Below are positions 1-10,619 of a DNA stretch of 64,000 bases, piece by piece. Both the position numbers and the translations under genes were made by a program. The notes beneath the pieces are model-generated. The model was not told the DNA's origin. It searched no databases and saw only the letters and a list, made by a program, of their open reading frames with translations. Source of the DNA: Christensenella minuta (lineage in GTDB: Bacteria > Bacillota > Clostridia > Christensenellales > Christensenellaceae); NCBI RefSeq assembly GCF_003628755.1, contig NZ_CP029256.1:453585-517584 (forward strand). Direction: 5' to 3'. How positions within the stretch are numbered: the first letter of the stretch is position 1; each line of letters opens with the position of its first letter.

Positions 1-2
1 TT

Positions 3-110
3 CTAAAAAAGTTTTCAGCAGGTGCATTATCCGAAGGCGTCCCGGCTCTTGACGCAGACGGCAATATGGAATACTGTTTCAGTAGAGTTGATCCATGCAG
101 GGTATATTGA
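3..110 (+). CDS. 3' end of an unidentified gene entering from the left edge
   Basis: An open frame runs from the window edge to a TGA at 108-110 and gives about 35 residues ending in FSRVDPCRVY. The composition looks coding, but the fragment is too short to assign to a family. It ends about 100 bp before the stop codon of the convergent aldehyde dehydrogenase gene. No clear terminator is visible between them. It could equally be a chance open frame. Confidence 0.25.
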   Translation, partial: LKKFSAGALSEGVPALDADGNMEYCFSRVDPCRVY

Positions 111-206
111 AAGCCTTGGCCGCTGTGGAAAATAAGTCCGTCAGAGACCGCTTTCCTGGCTTTTTGAACAGTGCGGCGTACCAAATTCCGGCCTTTTCGT
201 CTCTTT

Positions 207-1586
207 TTATTTTTTACCGATAAATTTACGCAACCCCTTCATCTTCTTCCCGGTTGGCGGGAGGTAGCGGATAGGGAGGTCGATGCGGCTTGACTTGTGT
301 ACGATGCTCTTATAATGCGAGAACGTATCGAAGCTTGCCTTTCCGTGATAGCTGCCCATTCCGGAATTACCCACCCCGCCAAAGGGCATGCGCGAGGTTG
401 CAAGCTGCACGATCGTGTCGTTCACACAACCGCCGCCGAAGGATACCGTCCCGAGAATGCTTTTGGCTGTCTTCCGGTTACCCGTGAAAAGGTAAAGCGC
501 GAGCGGCTTGGGATGCTTCCTGATCTCCGTGACCGCATCGTAAAGATTGCGGAATTCGAGGATGGGAAGCAGCGGCCCAAAAATTTCTTCCTGCATGACC
601 GGATGGTTGTATGCGGCGTTATCGATGATCGTAGGTTCGATCAGCAGGGATTGCGGATCGCTCCTGCCGCCGAAGATGATTTCCTCGTTTGCCATCAGGC
701 CGTGCAGACGGTCGTAATGCTTTTGATTGATAATTTTCGGCAGCCAGCCGCAGGTAAGGGGATCCTCCGTATAAAATTCCGTGATCGCTTGTTTTAATTT
801 GGGCAGGAATTTATGCTTTATGGATTCCTGGACGTATAGGTGGTCGGGCGCCACGCACGTTTGGCCGGCGTTCAGGAATTTGCCCCAGGCGATCCGCTTT
901 GCCGCCACGTCGAGATCGGCCGTTTCATCCACGATACATGGGCTTTTCCCACCGAGCTCAAGCGTAACGGGAGTGACGAACTGCGCAGCGGATTCCATGA
1001 CCAGCTTGCCGACCGTTACGCCGCCCGTAAAGAAAATATAATCAAACTGCTGCTGCAGAAGGTCTTGGTTAGATTCGCGGCCGCCGAGCACCACGTCCAC
1101 ATAGTCCGGCGGAAAGGTTGCGTGCACGATATCCGCGATCACCTTCGAGGTAGCACGCGAGTAATCCGACGGCTTCAATATGGCAGTATTTCCCGCCGCA
1201 ATGGCTCCCGCCAGCGGCTCAATGGTCAGTTGGAAGGGGTAGTTCCACGGCGACATAATGAGCGCTGCTCCATAAGGCTCCGCAAGCACGAAGCTTCTGG
1301 ACGGAAACTGCGCGAGAGGGGTGCGTACGCGGCTGGGCTTCATCCAGCGCCGCAGATGCTTCATTAAAAAAGTAATCTCATCGATCGCGATGCCGACTTC
1401 CGTTTCAAACGCCTCGAAAGGACTTTTCAGAAGGTCTTCATGGAGCGCGTCGAAAATAGCGGATTCATTCCTGATAATTGCCTTTCGCAGGCTGGAGAGG
1501 GCGTCCATGCGGAATTCGTAAGGCTTGGTACGCCCGGTATAAAAGTATTCGTTTTGCATCATTACGGTTTCTGCCGCATGACTCAT
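207..1586 (-). CDS. Aldehyde dehydrogenase, NAD(P)-dependent, AlkH/YwdH-like class 3 type
   Basis: Oxidises an aldehyde to the carboxylic acid with NAD(P)+. The 459-residue product (from MSHAAE) matches the usual length of the fatty-aldehyde/class 3 ALDH group. Visible signatures are MSPWNYPF near residue 120, FFTGG near 188, the general-base glutamate in LELGGKSP (about E210) and the catalytic cysteine in GQTCVAPD (about C244). The open frame extends upstream to 2006 across the divergent rubrerythrin gene, so I placed the start at 1586, just after GGGGTG. An internal MMQNEYF start is possible. The C-terminus KKMKGLRKFIGKK is basic, as in membrane-associated relatives. The gene is divergent from rubrerythrin, which fits a stress or detoxification setting, but the substrate cannot be told. 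Confidence 0.9.
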   Translation of the reverse strand: MSHAAETVMMQNEYFYTGRTKPYEFRMDALSSLRKAIIRNESAIFDALHEDLLKSPFEAFETEVGIAIDEITFLMKHLRRWMKPSRVRTPLAQFPSRSFVLAEPYGAALIMSPWNYPFQLTIEPLAGAIAAGNTAILKPSDYSRATSKVIADIVHATFPPDYVDVVLGGRESNQDLLQQQFDYIFFTGGVTVGKLVMESAAQFVTPVTLELGGKSPCIVDETADLDVAAKRIAWGKFLNAGQTCVAPDHLYVQESIKHKFLPKLKQAITEFYTEDPLTCGWLPKIINQKHYDRLHGLMANEEIIFGGRSDPQSLLIEPTIIDNAAYNHPVMQEEIFGPLLPILEFRNLYDAVTEIRKHPKPLALYLFTGNRKTAKSILGTVSFGGGCVNDTIVQLATSRMPFGGVGNSGMGSYHGKASFDTFSHYKSIVHKSSRIDLPIRYLPPTGKKMKGLRKFIGKK

Positions 1587-1770
1587 GGTAGTCACCCCGA
1601 TCGTTCGTATTTTTTGGCAGGCCGGCTTCCGCCGGCGCAGGCAAACCAGCGTATGCCGTTTGTTAGCCGTCCATGCAAGCAATGTTCTATACGGCCGTTT
1701 ATGCAGGTTATTATATATTAATACCACCAAACGGCTCCCTTCAATCAGGAGGTTAAAAAGTAAAAAAATT

Positions 1771-1801
1771 TTGTTTAAGTATATTCGAGACTGTGTATAA
1801 T
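1771..1801 (+). promoter_or_regulatory. Promoter of the rubrerythrin gene
   Basis: TTGTTT at 1771-1776 and TATAAT at 1796-1801 are separated by 19 bp. A short dyad GACGC-n4-GCGTC follows at about 1811-1825 in the untranslated leader and could be an operator. A strong ribosome binding site GGGAGG (1841-1846) precedes the ATG at 1856. Confidence 0.55.
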
Positions 1802-1855
1802 TAGAAAGATGGACGCGTGGGCGTCTAATCGTAAAAGATTGGGAGGTATTTTGAA

Positions 1856-2398
1856 ATGGTAAAGTATGTATGTCAGGTATGTGGTTACACGGTAGAGGGC
1901 GAGCGGCCGGCGAAATGCCCGCAGTGCGGAGCGGACGGTTCCAAGTTCGATGAAGTACAGAGCGGCGCGCGCGTATGGGCGGACGAGCATAAAATCGGCG
2001 TTGCACAGGGGCTTGACGAAGAAGTAGTGAACGGTTTGAGGGAAAACTTCATGGGTGAATGCACGGAAGTCGGTATGTATCTCGCGATGGCGAGACAGGC
2101 CGACCGGGAAGGTTATCCGGAAGTTGCGGAGACCTACAAGCGTGCGGCGTTTGAAGAAGCGGAACACGCTTCCAAATTTGCAGAGCTTCTCGGCGAAGTT
2201 GTTTACGCAGACACAAAGAAGAACCTGCAGCTCCGCGCGGATGCGGAATGCGGCGCGACGGCCAGCAAACTGGCGCTTGCAAAGAGAGCAAAAGAGCTTG
2301 GCTACGACGCGATCCACGATACGGTTCATGAAATGGCGAAGGACGAAGCACGGCATGGCTGCGCTTTCCAGGGCCTGCTCGAAAGAGTTGTAAAATAA
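1856..2398 (+). CDS. rbr: Reverse rubrerythrin (NADH peroxidase component)
   Basis: Non-haem iron protein that reduces hydrogen peroxide in anaerobes. The 180-residue product has the reversed domain order. An N-terminal rubredoxin-like knuckle (CQVCGY at about 7-10 and CPQCG at about 22-25) is followed by a ferritin-like diiron four-helix domain with the motifs [23 protein letters not shown] and KDEARHG. This order matches the oxygen- and peroxide-induced reverse rubrerythrins of clostridia. It is monocistronic, with its own promoter, GGGAGG ribosome binding site and terminator. No PerR box was recognised with certainty. Confidence 0.93.
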   Translation: MVKYVCQVCGYTVEGERPAKCPQCGADGSKFDEVQSGARVWADEHKIGVAQGLDEEVVNGLRENFMGECTEVGMYLAMARQADREGYPEVAETYKRAAFEEAEHASKFAELLGEVVYADTKKNLQLRADAECGATASKLALAKRAKELGYDAIHDTVHEMAKDEARHGCAFQGLLERVVK

Positions 2399-2404
2399 AA
2401 AAAC

Positions 2405-2440
2405 AAAAAGCACGGAGCGATGGAGTTTCGTGCTTTTTTT
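2405..2440. terminator. Rho-independent terminator shared by rubrerythrin and the MATE gene
   Basis: AAAAAGCACG and CGTGCTTTTTTT form a perfect stem around a 14-nt loop. A-rich sequence on the left and T-rich on the right let it work in both directions between the two convergent genes. Confidence 0.8.
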
Positions 2441-2450
2441 ATGTTTTTAT

Positions 2451-3875
2451 TTATGCGGCCGCAAGGCCCTCCTGTTTTCCCTCCGCGTCCTCCTTACGAA
2501 TCCATGCATTGAGCTTCTTCATCTCGCGTATCACGAAAACCGCCACGATGACGGCAGAGCCGACATCGGCCACGGGCCCCGCGTAAAGGATGCCGTCCAG
2601 CCCGAAATACATCGGCAGGATCAGTACAAGCGGAATCAACAGCAAAAGCTGCCGCAGCATGGAGAGAATGGTCGCCTTAAACGGCTGGCCCGTCGCCTGG
2701 AAATAGCTTGTCGAGACGATCTGGAAGCCCGCGCAGAAGATGCCGCCAAGAAAAAGACGCATACATTTTACGGCAAACATGGTAAAGTTGGGTTCCGCGT
2801 CACCGAACAGGCTGAGGATCGCTTCGGGAAACAACTGGCACACAAGCCATGCGGCAATAACGACCACGGTGGAAATCCATGCCGCCATCACAAAGGTTTT
2901 TTTGATCCGCTTCGGCTGGCCGGCGCCGCGGTTAAAGCCCAAAATAGGCTGCGCGCCAATGCCGATTCCGATGCAGGCGGCCGCGAGGATCATGGCGATT
3001 TTCATTACGATTCCCATGGCCGAAAGCGCGATATCGCCGCCCACACCCGCCTGGTTGCCATAAAATACGAGGGAATTGTTCATCACGATCTGTGTAACGC
3101 AGGCCACGATCTGCGTGATGAAAGATGAGATACCGAGGGTCAGGATCATTTTGCAGGTACGTCCGTGCAGTTTCATATATTTTTTTTCAAAGCGCATACT
3201 CTTTCCGCTTTTAGCAAAATAAATGGAAAGGATAACCGTTGAGATTGCCTGTGAGGTGATGGTGGCGATCGCTGCGCCCGTTACGCCCCAATGAAACACA
3301 AAAATATAGAGGGGATCAAGTATTGTATTAAGGACCGCGCCGATCAAAATACTATACATGGAGAGGTTGGGGTTGCCGTCCGTACGCGCCATGTTGGAAA
3401 GGACGATGCTCACGACGTTAAAAGGCGTGCCCAAAAGGATGATCGTCGAATATTCTTTTGCATAAGCCATGCTGTCTGCCGTCGCACCGAAGGCTTTCAG
3501 CATCGGATCAAGAAACAGGAAGCAAGCCGCCATCATCACGCCGCTGATAATGATGGAGAGGATAAATCCGTTGTTGAGGGCGCGCTGCGCTTCCTCTTCC
3601 TTTTTTTCGCCGAGCTTGAGAGCGGCATAAGCGCTGCCGCCGGTTCCCACAAGGGCGGCAAAGGAAATCAGGATCGTCATAATCGGGAACGAAATCGTCG
3701 TTGCCGCGTTGCCAAGGTAACCGACGCCCTGGCCAATAAAAATCTGATCCACAATGTTGTAAACCGAATTAATTAAAAATGAAATAATGGCCGGCCAGGC
3801 AAAGGTCTTAAGCAGTTTGCCGATCGGTTCATAGCCTAATGGGTTTCTTGTTTCCGTAAGTACCGTTTCACTCAT
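2451..3875 (-). CDS. MATE-family multidrug efflux transporter
   Basis: Integral membrane antiporter, 474 residues with about 12 hydrophobic segments in two related halves (MatE fold). The N-terminal half includes LLKTFAWPAIISFLINSVYNIVDQ, split here as the typical MATE start region, with IFIGQGVGYLGNAA following. Such pumps export cationic drugs and dyes using Na+ or H+ gradients. The start at 3875 has AAGGAGG upstream and overlaps the stop of the marR-like gene by 4 bp (ATGA), so the two are translationally coupled. Expression should follow the operator pair at 4354-4410. The substrate is unknown. Confidence 0.9.
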   Translation of the reverse strand: MSETVLTETRNPLGYEPIGKLLKTFAWPAIISFLINSVYNIVDQIFIGQGVGYLGNAATTISFPIMTILISFAALVGTGGSAYAALKLGEKKEEEAQRALNNGFILSIIISGVMMAACFLFLDPMLKAFGATADSMAYAKEYSTIILLGTPFNVVSIVLSNMARTDGNPNLSMYSILIGAVLNTILDPLYIFVFHWGVTGAAIATITSQAISTVILSIYFAKSGKSMRFEKKYMKLHGRTCKMILTLGISSFITQIVACVTQIVMNNSLVFYGNQAGVGGDIALSAMGIVMKIAMILAAACIGIGIGAQPILGFNRGAGQPKRIKKTFVMAAWISTVVVIAAWLVCQLFPEAILSLFGDAEPNFTMFAVKCMRLFLGGIFCAGFQIVSTSYFQATGQPFKATILSMLRQLLLLIPLVLILPMYFGLDGILYAGPVADVGSAVIVAVFVIREMKKLNAWIRKEDAEGKQEGLAAA

Positions 3876-4330
3876 ACCGTCTTTCCTCCTTGGTTGTCTA
3901 TTGTAAATTCATAAGCGTTTTTTGCCATCAATTCCATCAGCCGCTCCGCAAGAATGATTTCTTCATCCGACATGCCCCGGGTAAGGATATCATTCCATTT
4001 CAAGACCGCCGCATAGACGGAATCGACAATGGGCTGCGCCTTTTCGGTGGTATACAGGCGGCAAACCCGCCCGTCCGCCGGGTCGGATTCGCGGCGGATA
4101 TAGCCGTATTCCTCCATTTTGTGGATCGCCCGGGTCGCGGTGGCTTTGTCGTAGTGGCCGCATTTTGCAAGATCATAGACGTTGATCCCCTGGTTCTCGA
4201 AAATACGGACGAGGAAAAAGTGCTGTCCCGCACCGATGCCGAGGGAATTTAGTTCCTGGTCGTAATAACGCATACCATATCTGTTGATGATAGAAGCATA
4301 TTTATTTAACGTAAAATGCCGTTTCGGCAA
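3872..4330 (-). CDS. MarR-family transcriptional regulator of the efflux operon
   Basis: Winged-helix dimeric repressor of about 152 residues. The recognition helix region reads GHYDKATATRAIHKMEEYGYIRR and is followed by the wing (DPADGRVCRLYTT), both standard for MarR. The open frame could start at ATG 4369, but that lies inside the operator and promoter. I therefore prefer TTG 4330 (LPKRHF), preceded by GGGGTGAT at normal spacing. It is the first gene of a coupled marR-MATE operon and very probably represses it until a ligand binds. Confidence 0.88.
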   Translation of the reverse strand: MPKRHFTLNKYASIINRYGMRYYDQELNSLGIGAGQHFFLVRIFENQGINVYDLAKCGHYDKATATRAIHKMEEYGYIRRESDPADGRVCRLYTTEKAQPIVDSVYAAVLKWNDILTRGMSDEEIILAERLMELMAKNAYEFTIDNQGGKTV

Positions 4331-4353
4331 AAGGATCACCCCAATCCATAAAA

Positions 4354-4410
4354 ATAGTTGCGTCTGCAACCTAAAATACTATAGCACATGATAGTTGCGA
4401 GCGCAACTAT
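4354..4410 (-). promoter_or_regulatory. Promoter of the marR-MATE operon with two MarR-type operators
   Basis: A near-perfect 20-bp palindrome ATAGTTGCGAGCGCAACTAT lies at 4391-4410. A second half-conserved copy with core GTTGC-n4-GCAAC lies at 4354-4373, with centres 37 bp apart. On the minus strand TTGCGC (inside the first palindrome), a 17-bp spacer and an extended -10 TGCTATAGT form the promoter. One operator covers the -35 and the other lies just downstream of the -10. Confidence 0.8.
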
Positions 4411-4533
4411 TTTTGGATAAAAAAGTAAAATATATTCAGAGAGGAAGCGGGAGCGGCGCAAGAGGTTCTTTTGATTGCCAGAAGCTATGCCTGTATGATA
4501 TCTTAAAGGTATCAACAACTGGGGGGATCATTT

Positions 4534-5313
4534 ATGAAAGACGAAATGTCGAAGTACAGGAGACGGCTTTTTGGGGGCCTGATCTTCTATGGGATATTTT
4601 CACTTGGAATCATTCCGTTTTTTACGCTTATTATGGGCACAAAAGACAATATTCTCACGACGTCCATGTCGGCGATGGGTAATACGAGCGGAAACATGCA
4701 CTTTTGGTTCATTATCTGGACAATCGTATTTTGCGCATACTTTGCCAGCTTTATGGGCTATCTGCTGATGCTCACTAAAAATACGCACTCTAAGATACGC
4801 GGTTTCGTCTATTTTGCCATTGTAGTGCTGATCGTAGGGAATTTCTTTCCGTTTCTGCCCGAGACATTTCCCGGATTTTCGTCCCTGCATAATTTCTGCG
4901 CGCAAATATCTTCCATATCGCTTGCAGTGAGCCTGATGCTGTTCGCACTGACGCTGCGCAATTCTTATTCACTGATGTTTAAAAAAGCGCTGGTGTTTGT
5001 ATTGGTCATCTGGATCGTTCTGGTTGCCCTGATGGGGCTTTTGGGGACCACCAGCCTGACAGAGATGACAGGGATTATTCTTGCCGGAATATTCCTATTT
5101 ACAGTGCTCGTATGGCTGTACCGCGAGGATACGTTCGACCCGGTACAGTCCTTAAAGGACAGCGACGCGGAGGAAGCGGTGGAAGCGGCGCAGAAGCTTT
5201 CCAGAAAAGCGGAGGCCGCAAAGAAAGAATACCTGAAGCTCGAAGCGGCGGCGCGCCGCGCTAAGATCGAGGCGGAAGAGGCCTGCCGGGTTGCCAAACA
5301 CAAAAAGGACTGA
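4534..5313 (+). CDS. DUF998-like multi-pass membrane protein with charged coiled-coil tail
   Basis: I do not recognise a function. The 259-residue product has six hydrophobic segments (about residues 13-33, 56-78, 91-108, 120-142, 150-172 and 178-200). This layout resembles the DUF998 group. A cytoplasmic Ala/Glu/Lys-rich helix of about 55 residues follows ([19 protein letters not shown] and onward), probably a coiled coil. GGGGGG precedes the ATG. It is followed 71 bp later by exonuclease III in the same direction, without a clear terminator. The tail could mediate oligomerisation or partner binding, but that is inference. Confidence 0.65.
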   Translation: MKDEMSKYRRRLFGGLIFYGIFSLGIIPFFTLIMGTKDNILTTSMSAMGNTSGNMHFWFIIWTIVFCAYFASFMGYLLMLTKNTHSKIRGFVYFAIVVLIVGNFFPFLPETFPGFSSLHNFCAQISSISLAVSLMLFALTLRNSYSLMFKKALVFVLVIWIVLVALMGLLGTTSLTEMTGIILAGIFLFTVLVWLYREDTFDPVQSLKDSDAEEAVEAAQKLSRKAEAAKKEYLKLEAAARRAKIEAEEACRVAKHKKD

Positions 5314-5384
5314 ATATGGCGCCGGGAGGCAGTGTATCAATAAAAGAACAGACCAGATGGCAGAATTGGATAGAAGGTGACAAA

Positions 5385-6140
5385 ATGAAATTGATTTCGT
5401 GGAATGTAAACGGCCTGCGGGCTGCGGCGGGAAAGGGCTTCCTTGAATATCTTTATGAGAGCGGAGCCGATGTTTTTTGTGTCCAGGAGACGAAAATGCA
5501 GCGCGGACAGGCGGAATTTGATTTTAAGGAATATGATGAATATTGGAACAGCGCAGAGAAAAAAGGATATTCGGGCACGGCAGTATTTTCAAAGGTGGAA
5601 CCGCTCAGCGTATCCTATGATTTTGGCGTGGAAGAGCACAGCCGTGAAGGCCGTGTTATTACGCTTGAATTCGGGGATTTCTACCTTGTAAACGTGTATA
5701 CCCCAAATTCCGGCGAGGGTTTGAAGCGCCTTGATTACCGCCTTAAGTGGGAAGACGATTTCCGCGCCTACCTGCATACGCTGAATAAAAAGAAAGGCGT
5801 AGTCGTGTGCGGGGACCTCAATGTGGCGCACACGGAGATCGACCTTAAGAACCCCAAGACGAATGTGAAAAACGCTGGGTTTACGCCGCAGGAACGGGAA
5901 AAAATGACAGAGCTTCTGGATTCCGGTTTTATCGATTCTTTCCGTTACCTGCATCCAGATGAAACGGGACGGTATTCATGGTGGTCCTACCGTTTCAACG
6001 CGCGGGCGAATAACGCGGGGTGGCGTATCGATTATTTTCTGGTGTCGGAGGATATGAAGGACAGGATCGAGGATGCGGATATTTGCCCGGACATTCTGGG
6101 CAGCGATCATTGCCCGGTTTTTTTGGTTCTGAAAGACTAA
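5385..6140 (+). CDS. exoA: Exodeoxyribonuclease III / AP endonuclease
   Basis: Repairs abasic sites by cutting 5' to the lesion and trims 3' ends (base excision repair). The 251-residue length is typical. Signatures are [10 protein letters not shown] at the start, FCVQETKMQ (metal-binding Glu), [14 protein letters not shown] (Asp/Asn pair), a DYFLVSEDM region and the catalytic [11 protein letters not shown] near the C-terminus. The open frame extends to 5316, but the family N-terminus and the ribosome binding site GAAGGTGA place the start at 5385. A strong terminator follows. Confidence 0.95.
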   Translation: MKLISWNVNGLRAAAGKGFLEYLYESGADVFCVQETKMQRGQAEFDFKEYDEYWNSAEKKGYSGTAVFSKVEPLSVSYDFGVEEHSREGRVITLEFGDFYLVNVYTPNSGEGLKRLDYRLKWEDDFRAYLHTLNKKKGVVVCGDLNVAHTEIDLKNPKTNVKNAGFTPQEREKMTELLDSGFIDSFRYLHPDETGRYSWWSYRFNARANNAGWRIDYFLVSEDMKDRIEDADICPDILGSDHCPVFLVLKD

Positions 6141-6146
6141 TAGAGC

Positions 6147-6169
6147 GGCGGCCTGAGGCCGCCTTTTTT
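6147..6169 (+). terminator. Terminator after exoA
   Basis: GGCGGCC-TGA-GGCCGCC followed by TTTTTT, beginning 7 bp after the stop codon. Confidence 0.9.
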
Positions 6170-6265
6170 CATACAATTTTAAGAAAGTGTTCAATGGGCC
6201 GTAAAACACTTCGCTCCGTTCCCCTCTATAATAAAAGCAGGGAAACCGGAACGGAGGCAGGAAAA

Positions 6266-7204
6266 ATGAACAACAAAAAAAGCAAGGTCATAAAAACGGC
6301 CGCCGCAGCTGCGGCGGGATTGTTTGTGGCGGGCGTTTTATGCAGCTGCGCGCCGCTTTATGGAAAAGTAGGGGAAATGATGGAATCGGCCGCCGGTCTT
6401 GGCCGTGAGAAGGTTGCGGAAACAAGGGAGGAACGTAATGTGGGGCAGTGGCCGTTCGGAGAAACCCGGGAGACCGCTGTGGCCTATTCTGGCCCGGAGG
6501 ACGGCGAATGGGACGATGAACAGGATGATATGAAGCCGTATGAGCCTTTTGGCGTAACCCTGAACGAAAGCGACGGAAACTACTGGTTTAATGGAAAGCC
6601 CCTTGCAGGGCTCCGTGACGAAGGATACAATACCATGACGTGCGGCATCTTTGCAGAAGTCGGCGCGTTTGTTTTCGTGGAACGGAATGGGAACGGAAAT
6701 ATTACGCGCGTTTATGAAACGGATTTAAAGAGCTTTGAGGACGCATGCGGGATGACCGGCCTTGAGACCTCGACGGAACAGCGGGCGGAGGAAATGGGGT
6801 ATGCGTTCCACCGGGAAAACGGAACTGTAAAGGACATGGACCGTAAAGAATTCTCCGTTTTTGAAACAAAGCTCCACGCAAAATACAGGAATGAGAACGC
6901 GGTCGTACAGGTGGATGATTATGTATTCTGGTTTGATAAAAACGACCAGATGGAACTAAGCTCTTTCTGCGCAAGCAGTGCAAGCCGCTATGGAGCCAAG
7001 GTCTATGCGGATTATGCCATTGCGGATGAAATAGATATTTCCCGGCTCGACGATGAAAAAACAGACCAGGTCATATTCGACGTGCTGAAAGCGAATCCGG
7101 AGAGCGATAAGCCCGGGATCGGCAGGCAGATCAAGAAAGCTATCGCACAGGCGTATGGGATCAGCGAAAACTATATTACGGTAGAAGTGGATGAACTAGG
7201 CTGA
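6266..7204 (+). CDS. Putative secreted lipoprotein of unknown function
   Basis: The product of 312 residues begins with a basic stretch (MNNKKSKVIK), a hydrophobic Ala-rich core and LCSCAP, a plausible lipobox with the cysteine near residue 27. The rest is acidic and soluble, without a domain I recognise. The C-terminal part (about 200-312) could be a small alpha/beta domain. GGAGG lies 8 nt before the ATG. The promoter is weak, with TATAAT at 6227-6232 and no good -35. It stands alone between two hairpins, so context gives no hint. The upstream extension of the frame overlaps exoA and its terminator and is not used. Confidence 0.6.
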   Translation: MNNKKSKVIKTAAAAAAGLFVAGVLCSCAPLYGKVGEMMESAAGLGREKVAETREERNVGQWPFGETRETAVAYSGPEDGEWDDEQDDMKPYEPFGVTLNESDGNYWFNGKPLAGLRDEGYNTMTCGIFAEVGAFVFVERNGNGNITRVYETDLKSFEDACGMTGLETSTEQRAEEMGYAFHRENGTVKDMDRKEFSVFETKLHAKYRNENAVVQVDDYVFWFDKNDQMELSSFCASSASRYGAKVYADYAIADEIDISRLDDEKTDQVIFDVLKANPESDKPGIGRQIKKAIAQAYGISENYITVEVDELG

Positions 7205-7210
7205 TGGATC

Positions 7211-7244
7211 AAACCGCCGGGCGCGTATTAACGCCCGGCGGTTT
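7211..7244. terminator. Hairpin between convergent genes
   Basis: A 13-bp perfect stem (AAACCGCCGGGCG with CGCCCGGCGGTTT) surrounds an 8-nt loop between the lipoprotein gene and the hydrolase gene. The T-tract is poor on the plus strand, so its strength as a terminator is uncertain. Confidence 0.6.
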
Positions 7245-7254
7245 GGTTACTCTT

Positions 7255-9380
<2,126 letters not shown>

Positions 9381-9434
9381 GCGGAGGAGACCGGCGGCCG
9401 GATCCTGTTTGCGGAAGCGGCGTGCGCTTTAATA

Positions 9435-9467
9435 TGACATATGGTGTCCGTTTTTGTATGGTACACT
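9435..9467 (+). promoter_or_regulatory. Promoter with TGACATATGGTGTC element
   Basis: The element at 9435-9448 lies in the -35 region and is followed by an extended -10 (TGG-TACACT, hexamer 9462-9467). The same element recurs at 10548-10561 with the same distance to its -10. No good -35 hexamer is present, which suggests an activator or an alternative sigma factor. Confidence 0.45.
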
Positions 9468-9500
9468 AAACCATCAACCATACTTGTAGGAGGAAACACA

Positions 9501-10328
9501 ATGATCGAGTTGCCGGAAAGCGTCACGCTGGCAAACCAGCTTACGAAAGCAATCAAGGGGAAAAGGATCGAACGCGTTATTGCGGGGAAAAGCCCGCATC
9601 GTTTCGCGTTCTTTGCCGGGGAACCGGAACATTATGGCGTGCTCCTGCGGGGGAAAACAGCGGGTGAGAGCCGTTCCTATGGAGGGCATGTCGAGATTGA
9701 ACTGGAGGATATGCGGCTCGATTTCAACGACGGGGTCAATCTCCGTTTCCTTGCACCGGGACAGGCGGAGCCGAAAAGGCACCAGCTTTACCTTGCGTTT
9801 GACGATGGGAGCGCGCTTGTGGGGAGCGTGCAGATGTATGGGGCGCTTTCGGCGTTCCGCGCAGGGACAAACGATAACCCGTATTACCTTGCGGCGCGGG
9901 AAAAGGCATCGCCGCTGGAGGACGGATTCGATGTGGATTATTTCCGGTCGCTTCTTCACAGCGTAGACCGGAAAAAGATTTCCGCCAAGGCATTCCTTGC
10001 GACGGAGCAGCGAATCCCGGGCCTTGGAAACGGGGTGCTGCAGGATATCCTGTGGACGGCGCGAATCCACCCCAAGAAAAAGGCGGGGGATTTCTCGGGG
10101 CAGGAGACCGCAGAGCTTTATATGGCTATCAAAAACGTGCTCCGGGATATGGCGGAAAAAGGCGGCCGCGATACGGAAAAAGATTTGTATGGGAATCCGG
10201 GCGGCTACCGGACGATTCTCAGCAAAAACAATGCAGCCATGGTTTGTCCGGAATGCGGAGGCGGAATCAAGAAAGAAGCCTATTTAGGGGGCAGTATCTA
10301 TTATTGCCCGGCTTGCCAGAAGATGTGA
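9501..10328 (+). CDS. Fpg/Nei-family protein lacking the catalytic N-terminal proline
   Basis: Related to formamidopyrimidine-DNA glycosylase. The 275-residue product keeps the helix-two-turn-helix (IPGLGNGVLQDILW, about 170-185) and the zinc finger (CPECGG...YYCPACQ) at the C-terminus. However, it begins M-I-E-L-P-E-S where active enzymes read M-P-E-L-P-E, so the nucleophilic Pro is Ile. The zinc-finger arginine position also reads GGS. Family knowledge therefore predicts DNA binding with lost or altered lyase chemistry. The start at 9501 is set by GGAGGAAACACA and by the conserved ELPE. Upstream extension of the frame is non-homologous. Confidence 0.85.
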   Translation: MIELPESVTLANQLTKAIKGKRIERVIAGKSPHRFAFFAGEPEHYGVLLRGKTAGESRSYGGHVEIELEDMRLDFNDGVNLRFLAPGQAEPKRHQLYLAFDDGSALVGSVQMYGALSAFRAGTNDNPYYLAAREKASPLEDGFDVDYFRSLLHSVDRKKISAKAFLATEQRIPGLGNGVLQDILWTARIHPKKKAGDFSGQETAELYMAIKNVLRDMAEKGGRDTEKDLYGNPGGYRTILSKNNAAMVCPECGGGIKKEAYLGGSIYYCPACQKM

Positions 10329-10355
10329 AACGCTAAACGGGCAGGAGGAAACGTC

Positions 10356-10533
10356 ATGGGCGCGAAGGAAGAAAGCTATTTATGACTTGGATGGAACGGA
10401 GGCTTTGTTTTTGGAGGCCATGCGGGAATCTGTTTCTTTTCACAGGGATCACTGCACATTGTATAGGAAGCTCTTGGAAAAGGAACGGTTCAATCCGGAT
10501 GATTATTGCAAAGCGGCTCGAAAAAATGATTGA
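10356..10533 (+). pseudogene. Remnant of a LuxE/PaaK-type acyl-protein synthetase, N-terminal part only
   Basis: After a good ribosome binding site (GGAGG) and ATG at 10356, the frame stops within 10 codons. A neighbouring frame reads ARRKKAIYDLDGTEALFLEA, then MRESVSFHRDHCTLYRKLLE, then KERFNPDDYCKAARKND and TGA. This resembles the first 50 or so residues of acyl-protein synthetases, which are normally about 360 residues. One frameshift and loss of more than 80 percent of the gene make it a remnant. The family call rests on memory of the N-terminal pattern and is moderate. Confidence 0.5.
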
Positions 10534-10547
10534 AAATTATGCTTAAC

Positions 10548-10580
10548 TGACATATGGCGTCATATTATATCTGTTATGCT
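10548..10580 (+). promoter_or_regulatory. Second copy of the TGACATATGG(C)GTC promoter element
   Basis: TGACATATGGCGTC at 10548-10561 is followed by an extended -10 (TGT-TATGCT, hexamer 10575-10580). Element-to-hexamer distance is 27 bp, as in the copy at 9435. It should drive the GyrI-like, yoaP and SPL genes. Confidence 0.45.
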
Positions 10581-10619
10581 GGCTTCAAACGATAAAATAG
10601 GAAAGGAAGCAAAACAGGT

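Noticed and set aside
1775-2413. 212-codon minus-strand frame over rubrerythrin
   Set aside because: Antisense shadow of a clearly coding gene; no ribosome binding site or recognisable domain.
6020-6265. Upstream extension of the lipoprotein frame
   Set aside because: It overlaps exoA and runs through its terminator; the signal peptide and GGAGG define the start at 6266.
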